Shown here: one piece after another, positions 27,212-35,486 of the stretch
Numbering within the stretch: position 1 is the stretch's first letter
Layout: every line of letters starts with the position of its first letter
DNA from: G020348185 sp964525045
Lineage (GTDB): Bacteria > Nitrospirota > Nitrospiria > Nitrospirales > UBA8639
Assembly: GCA_964525045.1 (NCBI GenBank)
Contig: CAZGFD010000005.1
Coordinates: 1 to 64,000, forward strand
DNA length: 64,000 bases
Direction of reading: 5' to 3'
Translations under genes and position numbers: made by a program
Notes under the pieces: model-generated
Told to the model about the DNA's origin: nothing
What the model saw: the letters and a program-made list of their open reading frames with translations, nothing else
The model's database searches: none

Positions 27212-28114
27212 ATGAAAACTATCAGCGCCTTTGACAAAGAATTTGCTACCGAAGAATCCTGCAAACAATTCCTCGCTGACATGCGGTGGCCCAAGAAGGT
27301 GGAATGCCCACGCTGCCACAAAACAGAGAAAATCTATCAGCTTAAAACCAAACCGTTTCATTGGGTTTGTAAGAATCAAGACTGCGGTGGAAGGAATGGA
27401 TACCGTTTTTCTGTTCTAACCAATACCATTTTTCAAGACACCAAGATTCCCCTGAACACTTGGTTTAAGGTGGGCTATTTGATGTTGGTGGCTAAAAAGG
27501 GAATCAGCGCCCTCCAAATTCACCGCGTGATTTTTGGTGAAGATTCCGGTTCGGATTACCGGACTACTTGGTATATGTGCCATCGCTGGAGATCCGCAAT
27601 GAAAGGGGATGTGTTGCCCCTGACTGGCGAAGTGGAAATTGATGAGACCTATGTTGGTGGCAAGGACAAAAACCGACACGGATCACGGCGTGTCTCTAAA
27701 ACAGGGATAACAGGGAAGGTGGCCGTCATTGGCGCGATTGCCCGAAAAGGGATGGTTGTGGCCAAGGCAATTGAACGCACCAATGCTAAAACTCTGCAAG
27801 GCTTTGTCGCACAGACTGTAGCTGATGATGTGTCCTTGGTGGCAACCGATGACTATGCTGGCTATCGTGGTCTAAAAAAGCTCGGGTATCCGCATCAACG
27901 CGTTTCGCATCAGCGTGGTGAATATGTACGAGGCAAGGTCCACACCTCCAACTTGGATAGCTTTTGGTCCTTGTTCAAGCGTGGCATTATCGGAAGTTTT
28001 CATCATGTGTCCAAAGAGTATTTGCCCTTGTATCTCAATGAATTTTCCTTTCGCCACAATAACCGGAAAAATCCGAATGCCTTTGCGGAATTGTTAACGA
28101 CGAGCAGCCAGTAG
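27212..28114 (+). CDS. IS1595-family transposase
   Basis: 300 aa. An N-terminal zinc-ribbon (CPRCHKTEKIYQL...WVCKNQDCGG) is followed by the ISXO2-like catalytic domain: EVEIDETYVGGKDKNRHG (first Asp), VATDDYAGYRGLKKLG (second Asp) and SNLDSFWSLFKRGIIGSFHHVSKEYLPLYLNEFSFRHNNR (third acidic region), as in IS1595 elements. ATG 27212 is preceded by GGAGAG at good spacing. The ORF is intact and the element ends are intact, so it may be active. Confidence 0.93.
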   Translation: MKTISAFDKEFATEESCKQFLADMRWPKKVECPRCHKTEKIYQLKTKPFHWVCKNQDCGGRNGYRFSVLTNTIFQDTKIPLNTWFKVGYLMLVAKKGISALQIHRVIFGEDSGSDYRTTWYMCHRWRSAMKGDVLPLTGEVEIDETYVGGKDKNRHGSRRVSKTGITGKVAVIGAIARKGMVVAKAIERTNAKTLQGFVAQTVADDVSLVATDDYAGYRGLKKLGYPHQRVSHQRGEYVRGKVHTSNLDSFWSLFKRGIIGSFHHVSKEYLPLYLNEFSFRHNNRKNPNAFAELLTTSSQ

Positions 28115-28146
28115 CCATATCAAAATCGTTGAGTTACAATATCAAG

Positions 28147-28287
28147 GTGGCTATCACCCAGCGCACCAGAGAAGAAGACAACCGCCTAAGAAAAGAGCTA
28201 AAGAACGCGGACATCGAAAAATTTAAGAAGGCTGTCAAAAAAGCTTTGGAGCCTTCTAAAACTCCATCGAAGAAAAATAAGGAATAA
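28147..28287 (+). CDS. Small lysine-rich cargo protein
   Basis: 46 aa from GTG 28147 (a TTG at 28129 would add six residues). It is highly charged and probably helical (REEDNRLRKELKNADIEKFKKAVKKAL) with a basic tail. It lies between the transposase and the 101-aa gene, whose ATG follows its stop by one base. It is not recognised. Nucleic-acid binding is plausible from composition only. Confidence 0.5.
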   Translation: MAITQRTREEDNRLRKELKNADIEKFKKAVKKALEPSKTPSKKNKE

Positions 28288-28288
28288 G

Positions 28289-28594
28289 ATGGCACCTGCT
28301 CCAATTATCCAACTGCCAGCTAATCGTAATTGCAATCAGGGAAACCCCACGGAATGCAATGCCTCATACGGGCAAATTTTTAGGGGCAGGCTCCGAAGGT
28401 CCATCGGCCAATTCATGAAGAACCTTCGGATTCCTGGAGCCATCGGCGATACCCACATCACCGATTCCGTGACTCATCAAACAATCAAGATCAGCGTCGG
28501 TATTCTCTTTACCCGGCTTACTGTGGATGGAAGAGACTACTTTTTTAATCGCTTCACAGGGAAGTTTGATGGGACGGGAATGGGTTGCGGTTAA
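28289..28594 (+). CDS. Unknown cargo protein of the transposon
   Basis: 101 aa, starting one base after the preceding small ORF and ending four bases inside the convergent GIY-YIG gene. The C-terminal half (TIKISVGILFTRLTVDGRDYFFNRFTGKFDGTG) looks like beta strands ending in a glycine-rich tail. No family recognised. The tight packing argues that it is a real gene. Confidence 0.55.
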   Translation: MAPAPIIQLPANRNCNQGNPTECNASYGQIFRGRLRRSIGQFMKNLRIPGAIGDTHITDSVTHQTIKISVGILFTRLTVDGRDYFFNRFTGKFDGTGMGCG

Positions 28595-28875
28595 CCAACC
28601 TTCAAGTTACAGACAGGTTGGTACTCTCTAATAAGGCGTTTTTCCATCTCATCGTAATCCGACGTTACAACATCAACCCAATGCGTTGGACTTTGCCGGT
28701 TTATGCAAGGATTGTCGCCATTGAGATGATCTAAAAGCCTTTGTCTGATATCACCTTTCCCAATATAGACCCACCTTTCTGAACGGAATAGCCCGTAACA
28801 CCCTTTTTGTCCTGGGGTGATGGCTTCAATATTTTTCCGGTTAAACTGTCTTGGTTGTTGTGGAGGAAATGGCAT
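28591..28875 (-). CDS. Small GIY-YIG nuclease-domain protein
   Basis: 94 aa from ATG 28875, preceded by GGAGAAAG. The GIY-YIG core is visible: GCYGLFRSERWVYIGKGDIRQRLLDHL, with Tyr residues, the Arg of DIRxRL and a downstream Glu (EMEKRLIREYQPVCNLK). Such domains nick or cut DNA in homing endonucleases, repair proteins and mobile elements. As transposon cargo it could assist mobility or compete with other elements; this is inference. It is convergent with the 101-aa gene. Confidence 0.75.
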   Translation of the reverse strand: MPFPPQQPRQFNRKNIEAITPGQKGCYGLFRSERWVYIGKGDIRQRLLDHLNGDNPCINRQSPTHWVDVVTSDYDEMEKRLIREYQPVCNLKVG

Positions 28876-29189
28876 AGTACTATCTTTCTCCGTATTGTGG
28901 CATTGCAAATTGAACGCCAATACGGTTAGAGTTAAAATGGTTGTTAATTAATTTTAAGGGGATCGTTAGGGGGGCAGTCTCCTGCCCCCTTCATCCCTTA
29001 CCCAGGGATGGCAATCACGTCGTCATGATTCGCCTCCTTTCGTTGATGTGGCGGTCCTACGTTCTTCTTGCCGGTCGAACAGGGCCGCCATTTCATTTTC
29101 GCCGTTAATAGTTTGCCTTTGACATTTTTGTTTCCTGGGCATACAATAAAAATGCTCTTGCCGCCAAAAGCGGCCAAAAATTTAAAGGG
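28876..29189. other. Transposon spacer with hairpin and a possible 39-aa ORF
   Basis: A strong stem GGGGGCAG/CTGCCCCC lies at 28970-28989. On the minus strand 29142 to 29023 is a 39-codon ORF (MPRKQKCQRQ...TSTKGGES) without a Shine-Dalgarno. It is followed by AAAGGAGG spaced correctly before an ATG that is stopped after three codons (ATG ACG ACG TGA). The unused-looking strong ribosome site before a hairpin could be a leader or a decayed gene start. Confidence 0.35.
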
Positions 29190-29264
29190 AGCCCCCGCCC
29201 AGTCTCGAACTGGGAACCAAGGGATTAGCAGTAGCCTCGCTCTATCCTCTTGAGCTACAGGGGC
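29190..29264 (-). tRNA. tRNA-like gene, anticodon probably GCU, aberrant anticodon stem
   Basis: 75 nt. The acceptor stem (GCCCCTG with CGGGGGC), D arm (GCTC/GAGC with GG in the loop) and T arm (CCCAG TTCGAGA CTGGG) are complete and canonical. The loop CTGCTAA gives anticodon GCT with U33 and A37. The anticodon stem is poor: only three standard pairs (AGG/CCT), two pyrimidine mismatches and one extra base, so the loop may have 8 or more bases. No CCA is encoded (CCC follows). The body resembles tRNA-Arg; there is no long variable arm as in tRNA-Ser. It may be a pseudo-tRNA or a specialised mobile tRNA. Confidence 0.6.
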
Positions 29265-29275
29265 ATGTAGGGCCC

Positions 29276-29320
29276 AGAAGCGGTTTATCGCGCCAACGGT
29301 AAACCGCTTCTTATTTTTTT
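29276..29320 (+). terminator. Intrinsic terminator (plus-strand sense)
   Basis: A perfect 12-bp stem AGAAGCGGTTTA/TAAACCGCTTCT with a 12-base loop is followed by TATTTTTTT. It acts for plus-strand transcripts. On the minus strand the same hairpin lies between the winged-helix gene stop and the tRNA-like gene, where it could serve as a processing site. Confidence 0.75.
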
Positions 29321-29769
29321 ATCACTAATTTTTCTCCCTCAAAAGTAACTTCTCCGGACCTTTGCATACGGCTTATGATGGTGTGAAAATATCCTCCGTC
29401 GTGGCGGTATTTCTCCATGGGATATCCAGCTAGCTTGAGCCTCCCCCGTATTTCATTTTTTTTCAAAGGCCTTTCAGCTTCATGAAGAACCTTCCGAATT
29501 GCTTCTGGCGGTGACATTTGTTTAATAGACTGGTTAGGTGTTGTTGGGTCAGATTCAGACCTTGGTGGAGACTCGTCGGGTTTCTCTGGCAATCCAGGGA
29601 GGGAAGCTTGTCGCGGATCTTCTAGGTATAGATCCAAATAATGAAGCCGAGCCTGCAATTTATCTCGACGCTCCAGAAGCCACTTTATCTTCCCGTTTAT
29701 CTTGGAAAGCTCATTTTTCCAATCCTCAATTGTTTCTGGGGTAATTGTAATTTGAATATCACGTGTCAT
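29311..29769 (-). CDS. Winged-helix-like cargo protein with N-terminal coiled coil
   Basis: 152 aa from ATG 29769, with GGAGG six bases upstream; the upstream ATG at 29811 lacks this. An N-terminal helical coiled coil (TIEDWKNELSKINGKIKWLLERRDKLQARLHYLDLY), a Pro/Ser-rich linker and a C-terminal winged-helix (PPEAIRKVLHEAERPLKKNEIRGRLKLAGYPMEKYRHDGGYFHTIISRMQRSGEVTFEGEKLVIKK). It probably binds DNA as a dimer. Two similar palindromes in its upstream region suggest autoregulation. Confidence 0.7.
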   Translation of the reverse strand: MTRDIQITITPETIEDWKNELSKINGKIKWLLERRDKLQARLHYLDLYLEDPRQASLPGLPEKPDESPPRSESDPTTPNQSIKQMSPPEAIRKVLHEAERPLKKNEIRGRLKLAGYPMEKYRHDGGYFHTIISRMQRSGEVTFEGEKLVIKK

Positions 29770-29803
29770 TTTTTCCTCCCGCACTTTTGTACCACGCCGC
29801 ATC

Positions 29804-29860
29804 CGCACCACGCAAGTGGTGCGTATGAAAATATTTTCCCATTAGACCACTAGTGTGGTC
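29804..29860. promoter_or_regulatory. Twin palindromic operators CCAC-N4-GTGG
   Basis: GCACCAC-GCAA-GTGGTGC (29805-29822, extendable by one pair) and GACCAC-TAGT-GTGGTC (29845-29860) share the core CCAC-N4-GTGG, with centres about 39 bp apart, close to four helical turns. They lie 35-90 bases upstream of the winged-helix gene start. They fit two dimer sites for its product. Confidence 0.6.
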
Positions 29861-29901
29861 AAGAGCCAATCCTTCATGACACCTTTCCTGTGAGTGACCT
29901 G

Positions 29902-29935
29902 CGGGTGTCTACATCAACATAATCGCCCTATTAGA
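29902..29935 (-). repeat. Right end of the IS1595-type element with target duplication
   Basis: Terminal inverted repeat at 29902-29927 (CGGGTGTC...CAACATAATCGCC), complementary to the left end at 23 of 26 positions, followed by the target duplication CTATTAGA at 29928-29935. Confidence 0.95.
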
Positions 29936-30067
29936 TGTAGGACTTTTTCTATTGTTAAATAGGGTTTTGGACTACATTTTATGAAAGACTAATTCTGATA
30001 GAAATGCAATTATGTCAAAGATTTGGCACTATAGTCAGACTGCGCGACTCATGTGGAGAGAAGGGAG

Positions 30068-30122
30068 GTTTCGGGTCAGGCCCAGGGGAGTGGTTTCGTC
30101 GCAGAAACACGAACCCGGAACT
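30068..30122. repeat. Heptad-type intergenic repeat with inverted arms
   Basis: GGTTTCGGGT on the left and ACGAACCCGGAACT on the right are inverted relatives of the CGGGTTT family around a short core; the core itself contains GTTTC/GAAAC. It lies just downstream of the NtrC-type regulator stop codon (minus strand). Confidence 0.6.
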
Positions 30123-30144
30123 TTTGGGGTAACTTGTTAAAGGG

Positions 30145-31602
30145 CTAGAGACTGGAGTTGGCTTTTTTCAGGGCCCGTTGGGTCACAATATCGGCGAGAG
30201 ATTTTTTCTTTAACTTTTCCATCAAAGTGGTGCGGTTAATTTGTAGAAGCTTCGCAGCTTTAGTTTTCACCCAATTGGTGCGATCCAAGGCTTCCACAAT
30301 CAACTGCTTCTCGAATTCTTCAACCGCCTGAAAAAGATTTAATCCTTCAACAGGAATACTAGTTGGAACTTTCGCCGCGGAGGTCTCCCCAGGATTCCGT
30401 ATTTTCTTTGGTAAATCATCAGGTTCAATGATTCCCTGGCGCTTGAGAATCGCAATCCGTTCAATGATATTAGACAATTCTCTTACATTTCCAGGCCATT
30501 GATATCGACAAAGCAATTCCATCGCCTCGGAGGAAATCTCGGACAGTCCAGAACCACGCCACTCATTAAACTGTCGAATAAAATGGTCAATCAACAAGGG
30601 AATATCAGCCGGACGCTGGCGCAAAGGAGGGACAACAATTGGCACGACGTTTAATCGATAATACAAATCCTCTCGAAACCGTTTGGTGGCCACCAGCGCT
30701 TCCAGATCCTGGTTGGTCGCCGCCACCACTCTTACATTAGCTTTCAATGTTTGCGTTCCCCCAACCCGTTCAAAAGTCCGTTCCTGAAGGACACGAAGAA
30801 GTTTGACTTGTAAGGGCAGGCTCAAATCCCCAATCTCATCTAAAAAAATAGTCCCTCCTGAAGCGAGCTCGAAACGCCCGGGTCTGGTAGTGACTGCCCC
30901 GGTAAAGGCGCCTTTTTCATGACCAAATAATTCACTTTCGATGAGTGCCTCAGGTATCGCTCCACAATTGACAGGAAGAAGGCATTCTTGTCGCCGGTCA
31001 CTATGAAAATGAATGGTTTGTGCCATGAGTTCCTTTCCCGTTCCGCTTTCGCCAAGAATCAGGACGGTGCTGTCCGTCGCGGCCACACGTTCAACCAAGC
31101 CAAGGACCTCCTTCATAGCCTCACTCGCACAAACCAAATTATAAATTCCCAACCGGCCCTTGACATTACGACGTAATCCGACATTTTCATCGCGCAGCAA
31201 TTTCACACGGAACGCACTGCCAATGGTGGCACTTAACACTTCCACGGAAAAGGGTTTTTCCAAAAAATCAAAAGCACCGGCCTTGATGGCTCTCACCGCC
31301 ATTTCAATTGAGCCATACCCTGTCATCACAATCGTGACAGGAGACGATTCCAAATGTCCCATCTTTTGGACAAGCTCAATCCCATTCAAATCAGGGATCA
31401 TCACGTCGGCAAGGAGAACATCGAATGAAGATTTCTTCGCCAAGGCCAGCGCTTCACTGCCGGTTTTTGCTTCAATGACTTCGTAACCTTCATTTTGAAG
31501 CTGCTTTCTTAACACCTCTCTGACATCCTCCTCATTTTCAACGAGGAGGATGTTACCGGGGCGTTCAAGATAAGCAGATGGGGTAACCTCCAGACTACTC
31601 AT
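30145..31602 (-). CDS. NtrC-family sigma-54-dependent response regulator
   Basis: 485 aa. The receiver domain (ILLVENEEDV..., phospho-acceptor D66 in LLADVMIPDLNG, conserved Lys in FLEKPFSVE) is followed by the AAA+ domain with Walker A GESGTGKELMAQTIH, the sigma-54 contact loop GAFTGA and Walker B GGTIFLDEIGDL, and a Fis-type helix-turn-helix (TKAAKLLQINRTTLMEKLKKKSL). It activates sigma-54 promoters when phosphorylated. No histidine kinase is adjacent. The encapsulin-isoprenoid locus in the same window has a sigma-54 promoter, so it is one possible target, but no direct evidence links them. Confidence 0.95.
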   Translation of the reverse strand: MSSLEVTPSAYLERPGNILLVENEEDVREVLRKQLQNEGYEVIEAKTGSEALALAKKSSFDVLLADVMIPDLNGIELVQKMGHLESSPVTIVMTGYGSIEMAVRAIKAGAFDFLEKPFSVEVLSATIGSAFRVKLLRDENVGLRRNVKGRLGIYNLVCASEAMKEVLGLVERVAATDSTVLILGESGTGKELMAQTIHFHSDRRQECLLPVNCGAIPEALIESELFGHEKGAFTGAVTTRPGRFELASGGTIFLDEIGDLSLPLQVKLLRVLQERTFERVGGTQTLKANVRVVAATNQDLEALVATKRFREDLYYRLNVVPIVVPPLRQRPADIPLLIDHFIRQFNEWRGSGLSEISSEAMELLCRYQWPGNVRELSNIIERIAILKRQGIIEPDDLPKKIRNPGETSAAKVPTSIPVEGLNLFQAVEEFEKQLIVEALDRTNWVKTKAAKLLQINRTTLMEKLKKKSLADIVTQRALKKANSSL

Positions 31603-31718
31603 GAGCTTGGATCATTCCTTTCCCTGAGAAAGTAATTGAACACCAATGGGGATCAATCCGGAAATTCCGCATAGCTAACATGATTTCTTTGACAAAAATC
31701 AAGTCCTACACGTGAGTC

Positions 31719-31758
31719 TTACAATAAAACACTTAAATTAATCTATGTATTATTGTAA
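31719..31758. promoter_or_regulatory. Inverted repeat upstream of the NtrC-type regulator
   Basis: TTACAATAA (31719-31727) and TTATTGTAA (31750-31758) are exact reverse complements, centre to centre 31 bp or about three helical turns, in the AT-rich leader of the regulator. It could be an operator pair or a hairpin; the 22-base spacing makes a loop-bridging dimer plausible. Confidence 0.4.
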
Positions 31759-31823
31759 TCTGTGAAGGCCTGGCACGGGTAGGCAAGGCACATCTAGATT
31801 TATAGCTGCCAAACGTTCTTGGA

Positions 31824-31855
31824 TTTGAACCGGAAACTTGAAACCTGAAACTCTT
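31824..31855. repeat. Heptad repeat remnant at the lptD 3' end
   Basis: GATTTGA, ACCGGAA, ACTTGAA, ACCTGAA, ACTCTTA: a 7-bp periodic series of the family seen throughout the window, touching the lptD stop codon. Confidence 0.65.
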
Positions 31856-34112
31856 AAGGAGATCCCCAAGGCAGTCCCCGTTCTCCTGCCATGAGGGGTC
31901 CGAGGATGGATTGCATCAATTGGGCTCCGAGTCCCTGGGTTCCTCCCAACCCGGTCAGATTGACTAAGACGTTATACTGTTGTCGATCGGGGAATTGGAT
32001 ATAGTACATGCCAATTGAAAAGCACTTACAAGGATTTTGGTAGACCCCCACAACATCCAACTCTGAGGTTTCCCCTGTAAAAAAGTCATGATACACTCGA
32101 GCCCCTGCGGTGACCCCTAATGGAAAACGAAAAGCGGTTGTGGCGGTCACAAACTCAATTTTGTCTTGGGGGGTCAACACCTCGTTAAAGGAAATGGGAT
32201 TCCAAATATCACCCCGTCGAGTTTGCACTCCCGCTCTCGCAAAACGTTGTCCAATTTCGAAATACCAGAGGTTACTGGTTTGAATTCGGGCGTCAGTATT
32301 AATCTGGGCAAGTTCGCCCTTTGTCGGATCCACAAAGGAATCAACACTGAGTTGGAATGTCGAGAAGAGCGGCGAAAAACTAATAGGTTTATTCATTTTT
32401 GCCCGAATCCAAATATTCGAAAATCGCGTCGCAAGATCCGGAATCTCATCAACGTGCCAACTTTGCGCCACAAATAAATCGAGCCAAGTGGTGCTCTGTC
32501 CCTTATCACTTTTCTCTCTGAGTCGTGTGCTTAAAGAATACGTCACCAAATTCTTGGCAATGAGATCATCCACTCCGTCAACCTGTTCATATCGATCCGG
32601 ATTGGTGTCTGGGACATACTCATAAATCACCCTGGGTTCCAGAGAATGCCGGAGCTGAGTGCTGTCTCCAATACGAAAGCTTCGCGATAAACTTGAAGAG
32701 CCTTCCATCGCCCCCCAAAATGTCGTTCTGAACAGAGGATCTTCGATTATGGCCCCCCGAGTATACCCAACCCCTCTAGGTTTAAATGAGGGTTTGAGGC
32801 CAACGACATTTCCTAAATGCAACCCCTCAGTGGTAATACTGGGCAACAAATCCAACCGGCCCCACTGAAAGTCCTGTTCTCTCCAAAAATGCACGCCAGT
32901 GGTTTCCATTCCTACCACAAACGGGCTATCCCAAAGCTGATAATTTAGGAATCGGTGTCCAAGCTCCGGAACGCGTTGAGGCGTATTCGTACTTTGTACA
33001 GCAGCCGGATCTTGATCCTCCAATAACAACGGTTGAATATACTGAGCCATAAAAAACAGACTCCCATGATTCAAGCGATGGTTCAAAATGGCGCTTGTCT
33101 CTTGGCTTGGCAACGCCCGAACGACCCCGGAATTACTAAAGTCCCGAAGAAAGAATCGATCCGTGGCATAATTGAGTTGCATCCGAAGCGAAAGATCCCT
33201 ATTTACTTGATGGATATGCGCACCCTTAAACTCCGCCCGAAACCGCCTCTGGTCAGGGTCAGTATCATAAATCCCATTCATCAACCATTCGCCACGAGCT
33301 TGACGACTCAAGGCATATCGGTATTGAAGCTCCCCACCCGCTCCTCGGTTAGTCAAAACCAAAGGCGCAACGGTAAGGTCCTGGCTCGGATCGATCGCCC
33401 AAAAATACTCCTGTCGATAGCGAAACCCGAACACATTGTCGAGACCAACGGTTGGTATTAAAAATCCGGATTTCCGCTTCCCTCCTAAGGGATATGAAAA
33501 AGTGGGAAAGGGGAAAACCGGGATATCGTTGATGTTAAACCACACCCGTTCTCCGTAGAGACTCTCATTCCAATCAAAATCCAAATCCCTAAATGTAAAT
33601 CGCCAAGCTGGGATTTCCCCCTCCTTGGCATCACAATTAGTGAATGACCCTTCCTTTATTCGATAATGAGATTCCGAAAACCGTTGAATTTTTCGGCCCG
33701 TCACGAAAGAATTTCTCTCTCGGAGAAATATCTCACCCCTCGTAATGACTCCAGCTTCGGTATTGATATTAATGTCTAATTGTTCTGTCCAAAGGTCAGA
33801 AATTTCATCTTTTAAATACACATGCCCCGTGGCGATTAATTGACCAGAGAGTTTGTGCAGCGTCACCTGATCAGCGGTAAGACGAGCAGATCCTTGCACG
33901 ACTTCCACCGACCCAATAGCCCGATATACTTCCCGTTCGGGGTCAAATTCCAAACTGTCGGCGGTTAATTCAATGGGAACAGAAGATTTTTTTGCGGAGA
34001 GGTTTACTGTGGAATCAGGTGCTTGCGCATGAACGGGGGATAGAAGAATCGAGGAACTCATCCAAAATACGACTAACAGACATGCTTGGATGATTCGGGA
34101 TACACCTCCCAC
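31854..34112 (-). CDS. lptD: LPS-assembly protein LptD
   Basis: 752-aa outer membrane barrel that inserts LPS into the outer leaflet. A signal peptide (LLVVFWMSSSILLSPVHAQA) is followed by an OstA/LptA-like jellyroll (VPIELTADSLEFDPEREVYRAIGSVEVVQGSARLTADQVTLHKLSGQLIATGHVYL) and a long beta-barrel with FPFPTFSYPLGGKRKSGFLIPTVG. The two C-terminal-region cysteines (PCKCF) resemble LptD disulfide cysteines. It is cotranscribed with folC, 10 bases upstream, and accD. It completes the LPS pathway whose synthesis genes are in the first part of the window. Confidence 0.93.
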   Translation of the reverse strand: MGGVSRIIQACLLVVFWMSSSILLSPVHAQAPDSTVNLSAKKSSVPIELTADSLEFDPEREVYRAIGSVEVVQGSARLTADQVTLHKLSGQLIATGHVYLKDEISDLWTEQLDININTEAGVITRGEIFLRERNSFVTGRKIQRFSESHYRIKEGSFTNCDAKEGEIPAWRFTFRDLDFDWNESLYGERVWFNINDIPVFPFPTFSYPLGGKRKSGFLIPTVGLDNVFGFRYRQEYFWAIDPSQDLTVAPLVLTNRGAGGELQYRYALSRQARGEWLMNGIYDTDPDQRRFRAEFKGAHIHQVNRDLSLRMQLNYATDRFFLRDFSNSGVVRALPSQETSAILNHRLNHGSLFFMAQYIQPLLLEDQDPAAVQSTNTPQRVPELGHRFLNYQLWDSPFVVGMETTGVHFWREQDFQWGRLDLLPSITTEGLHLGNVVGLKPSFKPRGVGYTRGAIIEDPLFRTTFWGAMEGSSSLSRSFRIGDSTQLRHSLEPRVIYEYVPDTNPDRYEQVDGVDDLIAKNLVTYSLSTRLREKSDKGQSTTWLDLFVAQSWHVDEIPDLATRFSNIWIRAKMNKPISFSPLFSTFQLSVDSFVDPTKGELAQINTDARIQTSNLWYFEIGQRFARAGVQTRRGDIWNPISFNEVLTPQDKIEFVTATTAFRFPLGVTAGARVYHDFFTGETSELDVVGVYQNPCKCFSIGMYYIQFPDRQQYNVLVNLTGLGGTQGLGAQLMQSILGPLMAGERGLPWGSP

Positions 34113-34122
34113 TACATTGCAC

Positions 34123-35415
34123 CTAAGACGATGGATAATCCGAGGTCAAAAGGCAATCCCTCAACTCGCCCACCAATACTAGCGATCCCGTCATGCAGAT
34201 CAAATCGGTTGGTCGAGCAAGTCCTTTGGCAATCTTAATGGCCTCGGGTGGGCTCGGTACTGCCTGTATAGCGGTGGAATCTTTCGGCAGGGCCTCCACG
34301 AGTTCCTGAACAGAAGCCGCCCTTGCAAGAGAAGCTTGAGTGAATATGAGATGGTCCGCCAAGGGATTCATAATCTCGAGAAAGGCCGAATGATTCTTGT
34401 CCCGCATCATTCCCACAACCAAAATCAAATTCCTACTGGGCTCGGATTGGAGAACTTTGGAGAGAAACGACACTAACACCTGAGCGGCCGCCGCATTGTG
34501 AGCGCCATCGAGTACAATCCAGGGGCGTAGAGAGACGGTTTCAAGTCGACCCTCCCATCGGACGTCAGATAACCCTTGTCTGATGGCCGACTCTGAAATA
34601 TTCAGACCTTTGAGAGCCCCAATTTCCAGAAGAGCTAACGCGCAAGCGGCATTCACCCGCTGATGATCACCCAGAAGAGAACAGCCCAGGCCGGTAAAGT
34701 TCCAATGAGAACCGTGATAACTGAATTTCTGATCAGGCTCATAAGCGATATGAAAGTCAGTATCCCAGCGATAAGGAACCGCTCTCTGCTCATCAGCGAA
34801 GGATTCAATCACCTGCCTGGGGGCCTGGGCCATTGGACCAACAACCACAGAACCTCCCTTTTTGATAATCCCGGCTTTTTCGTAAGCAATCGAGGTCAGG
34901 GTGTGCCCAAGATACTGTTCATGATCACAATCAATGTTGGTGATCAACACGCCGAGTGGCTCCAAGACGTTCGTGGCATCAAACCTTCCACCCATACCCA
35001 CTTCAATGACTGCCACATCGATCCCTTCCTCGGCAAAGTATTGAAAGGCCATGCCCGTGGTAAATTCAAAAAAGGTCAAGGGACCCGTAGAACCTGCTTC
35101 GGACTGAATCCGATGAGTTAAATCAACCACTCTTTCCCGTGCAATCATGGCACCATTCACCCGAATGCGCTCACGAAATTCTACGAGGTGGGGTGACGTA
35201 TACAGACCAACGCGATAGCCGGCCGCCTGCAGGATGGTGGCAACCATGATGGCCGTGGATCCCTTCCCGTTGGTCCCTCCAATATGCAAACTGACATATC
35301 GAAGGTGGGGGTTGCCCAACCGTTTCAGCAAATTGATCGTCGGATCAAGCCCTAGCTTAATCCCATGACGATTCAGTCCGTAAAGATATTCGAGAACATA
35401 CTGATAGGGCTTCAT
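34123..35415 (-). CDS. folC: Dihydrofolate / folylpolyglutamate synthase
   Basis: 430-aa Mur-ligase-like enzyme. The N-terminal segment LKRLGNPHLRYVSLHIGGTNGKGSTAIMVATIL holds the FolC P-loop GTNGKGS; TSPHLVEFRERIRVNG, EVGMGGRFDATN and TNIDCDHEQYLGHTLTSIAYEKAGIIKKG follow, with the C-terminal domain motif WIVLDGAHNAAAAQVL. It makes dihydrofolate and adds glutamates to folate. The accD-folC neighbour pair is also found in Escherichia coli, here followed by lptD. Confidence 0.95.
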   Translation of the reverse strand: MKPYQYVLEYLYGLNRHGIKLGLDPTINLLKRLGNPHLRYVSLHIGGTNGKGSTAIMVATILQAAGYRVGLYTSPHLVEFRERIRVNGAMIARERVVDLTHRIQSEAGSTGPLTFFEFTTGMAFQYFAEEGIDVAVIEVGMGGRFDATNVLEPLGVLITNIDCDHEQYLGHTLTSIAYEKAGIIKKGGSVVVGPMAQAPRQVIESFADEQRAVPYRWDTDFHIAYEPDQKFSYHGSHWNFTGLGCSLLGDHQRVNAACALALLEIGALKGLNISESAIRQGLSDVRWEGRLETVSLRPWIVLDGAHNAAAAQVLVSFLSKVLQSEPSRNLILVVGMMRDKNHSAFLEIMNPLADHLIFTQASLARAASVQELVEALPKDSTAIQAVPSPPEAIKIAKGLARPTDLICMTGSLVLVGELRDCLLTSDYPSS

Positions 35416-35486
35416 ACTTATTGACTCGCGAATGGTGTGCCGATTCCTTCAGGGCAATCCCGGTAAGGAAACCATTCCCCGGCCCA

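Larger units (their letters stand above)
27135..29927 (+). mobile_element. IS1595-family transposon with cargo genes
   Basis: A 2.8-kb element bounded by 26-bp terminal inverted repeats (23 of 26 matching) and an exact 8-bp target duplication CTATTAGA, the duplication length expected for IS1595. It carries an intact DDE transposase, a 46-aa basic protein, a 101-aa unknown protein, a convergent GIY-YIG nuclease, a tRNA-like gene and a winged-helix protein with twin operators. Removing the element and one duplication copy leaves a continuous spacer between fliA and the NtrC-type regulator, confirming insertion. The intact ends and ORFs suggest a recent event. Confidence 0.93.

Noticed and set aside
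31770..31787. Sigma-54 promoter (TGGCACGGG...)
   Set aside because: The -24 half matches, but no TTGC at the required -12 spacing.
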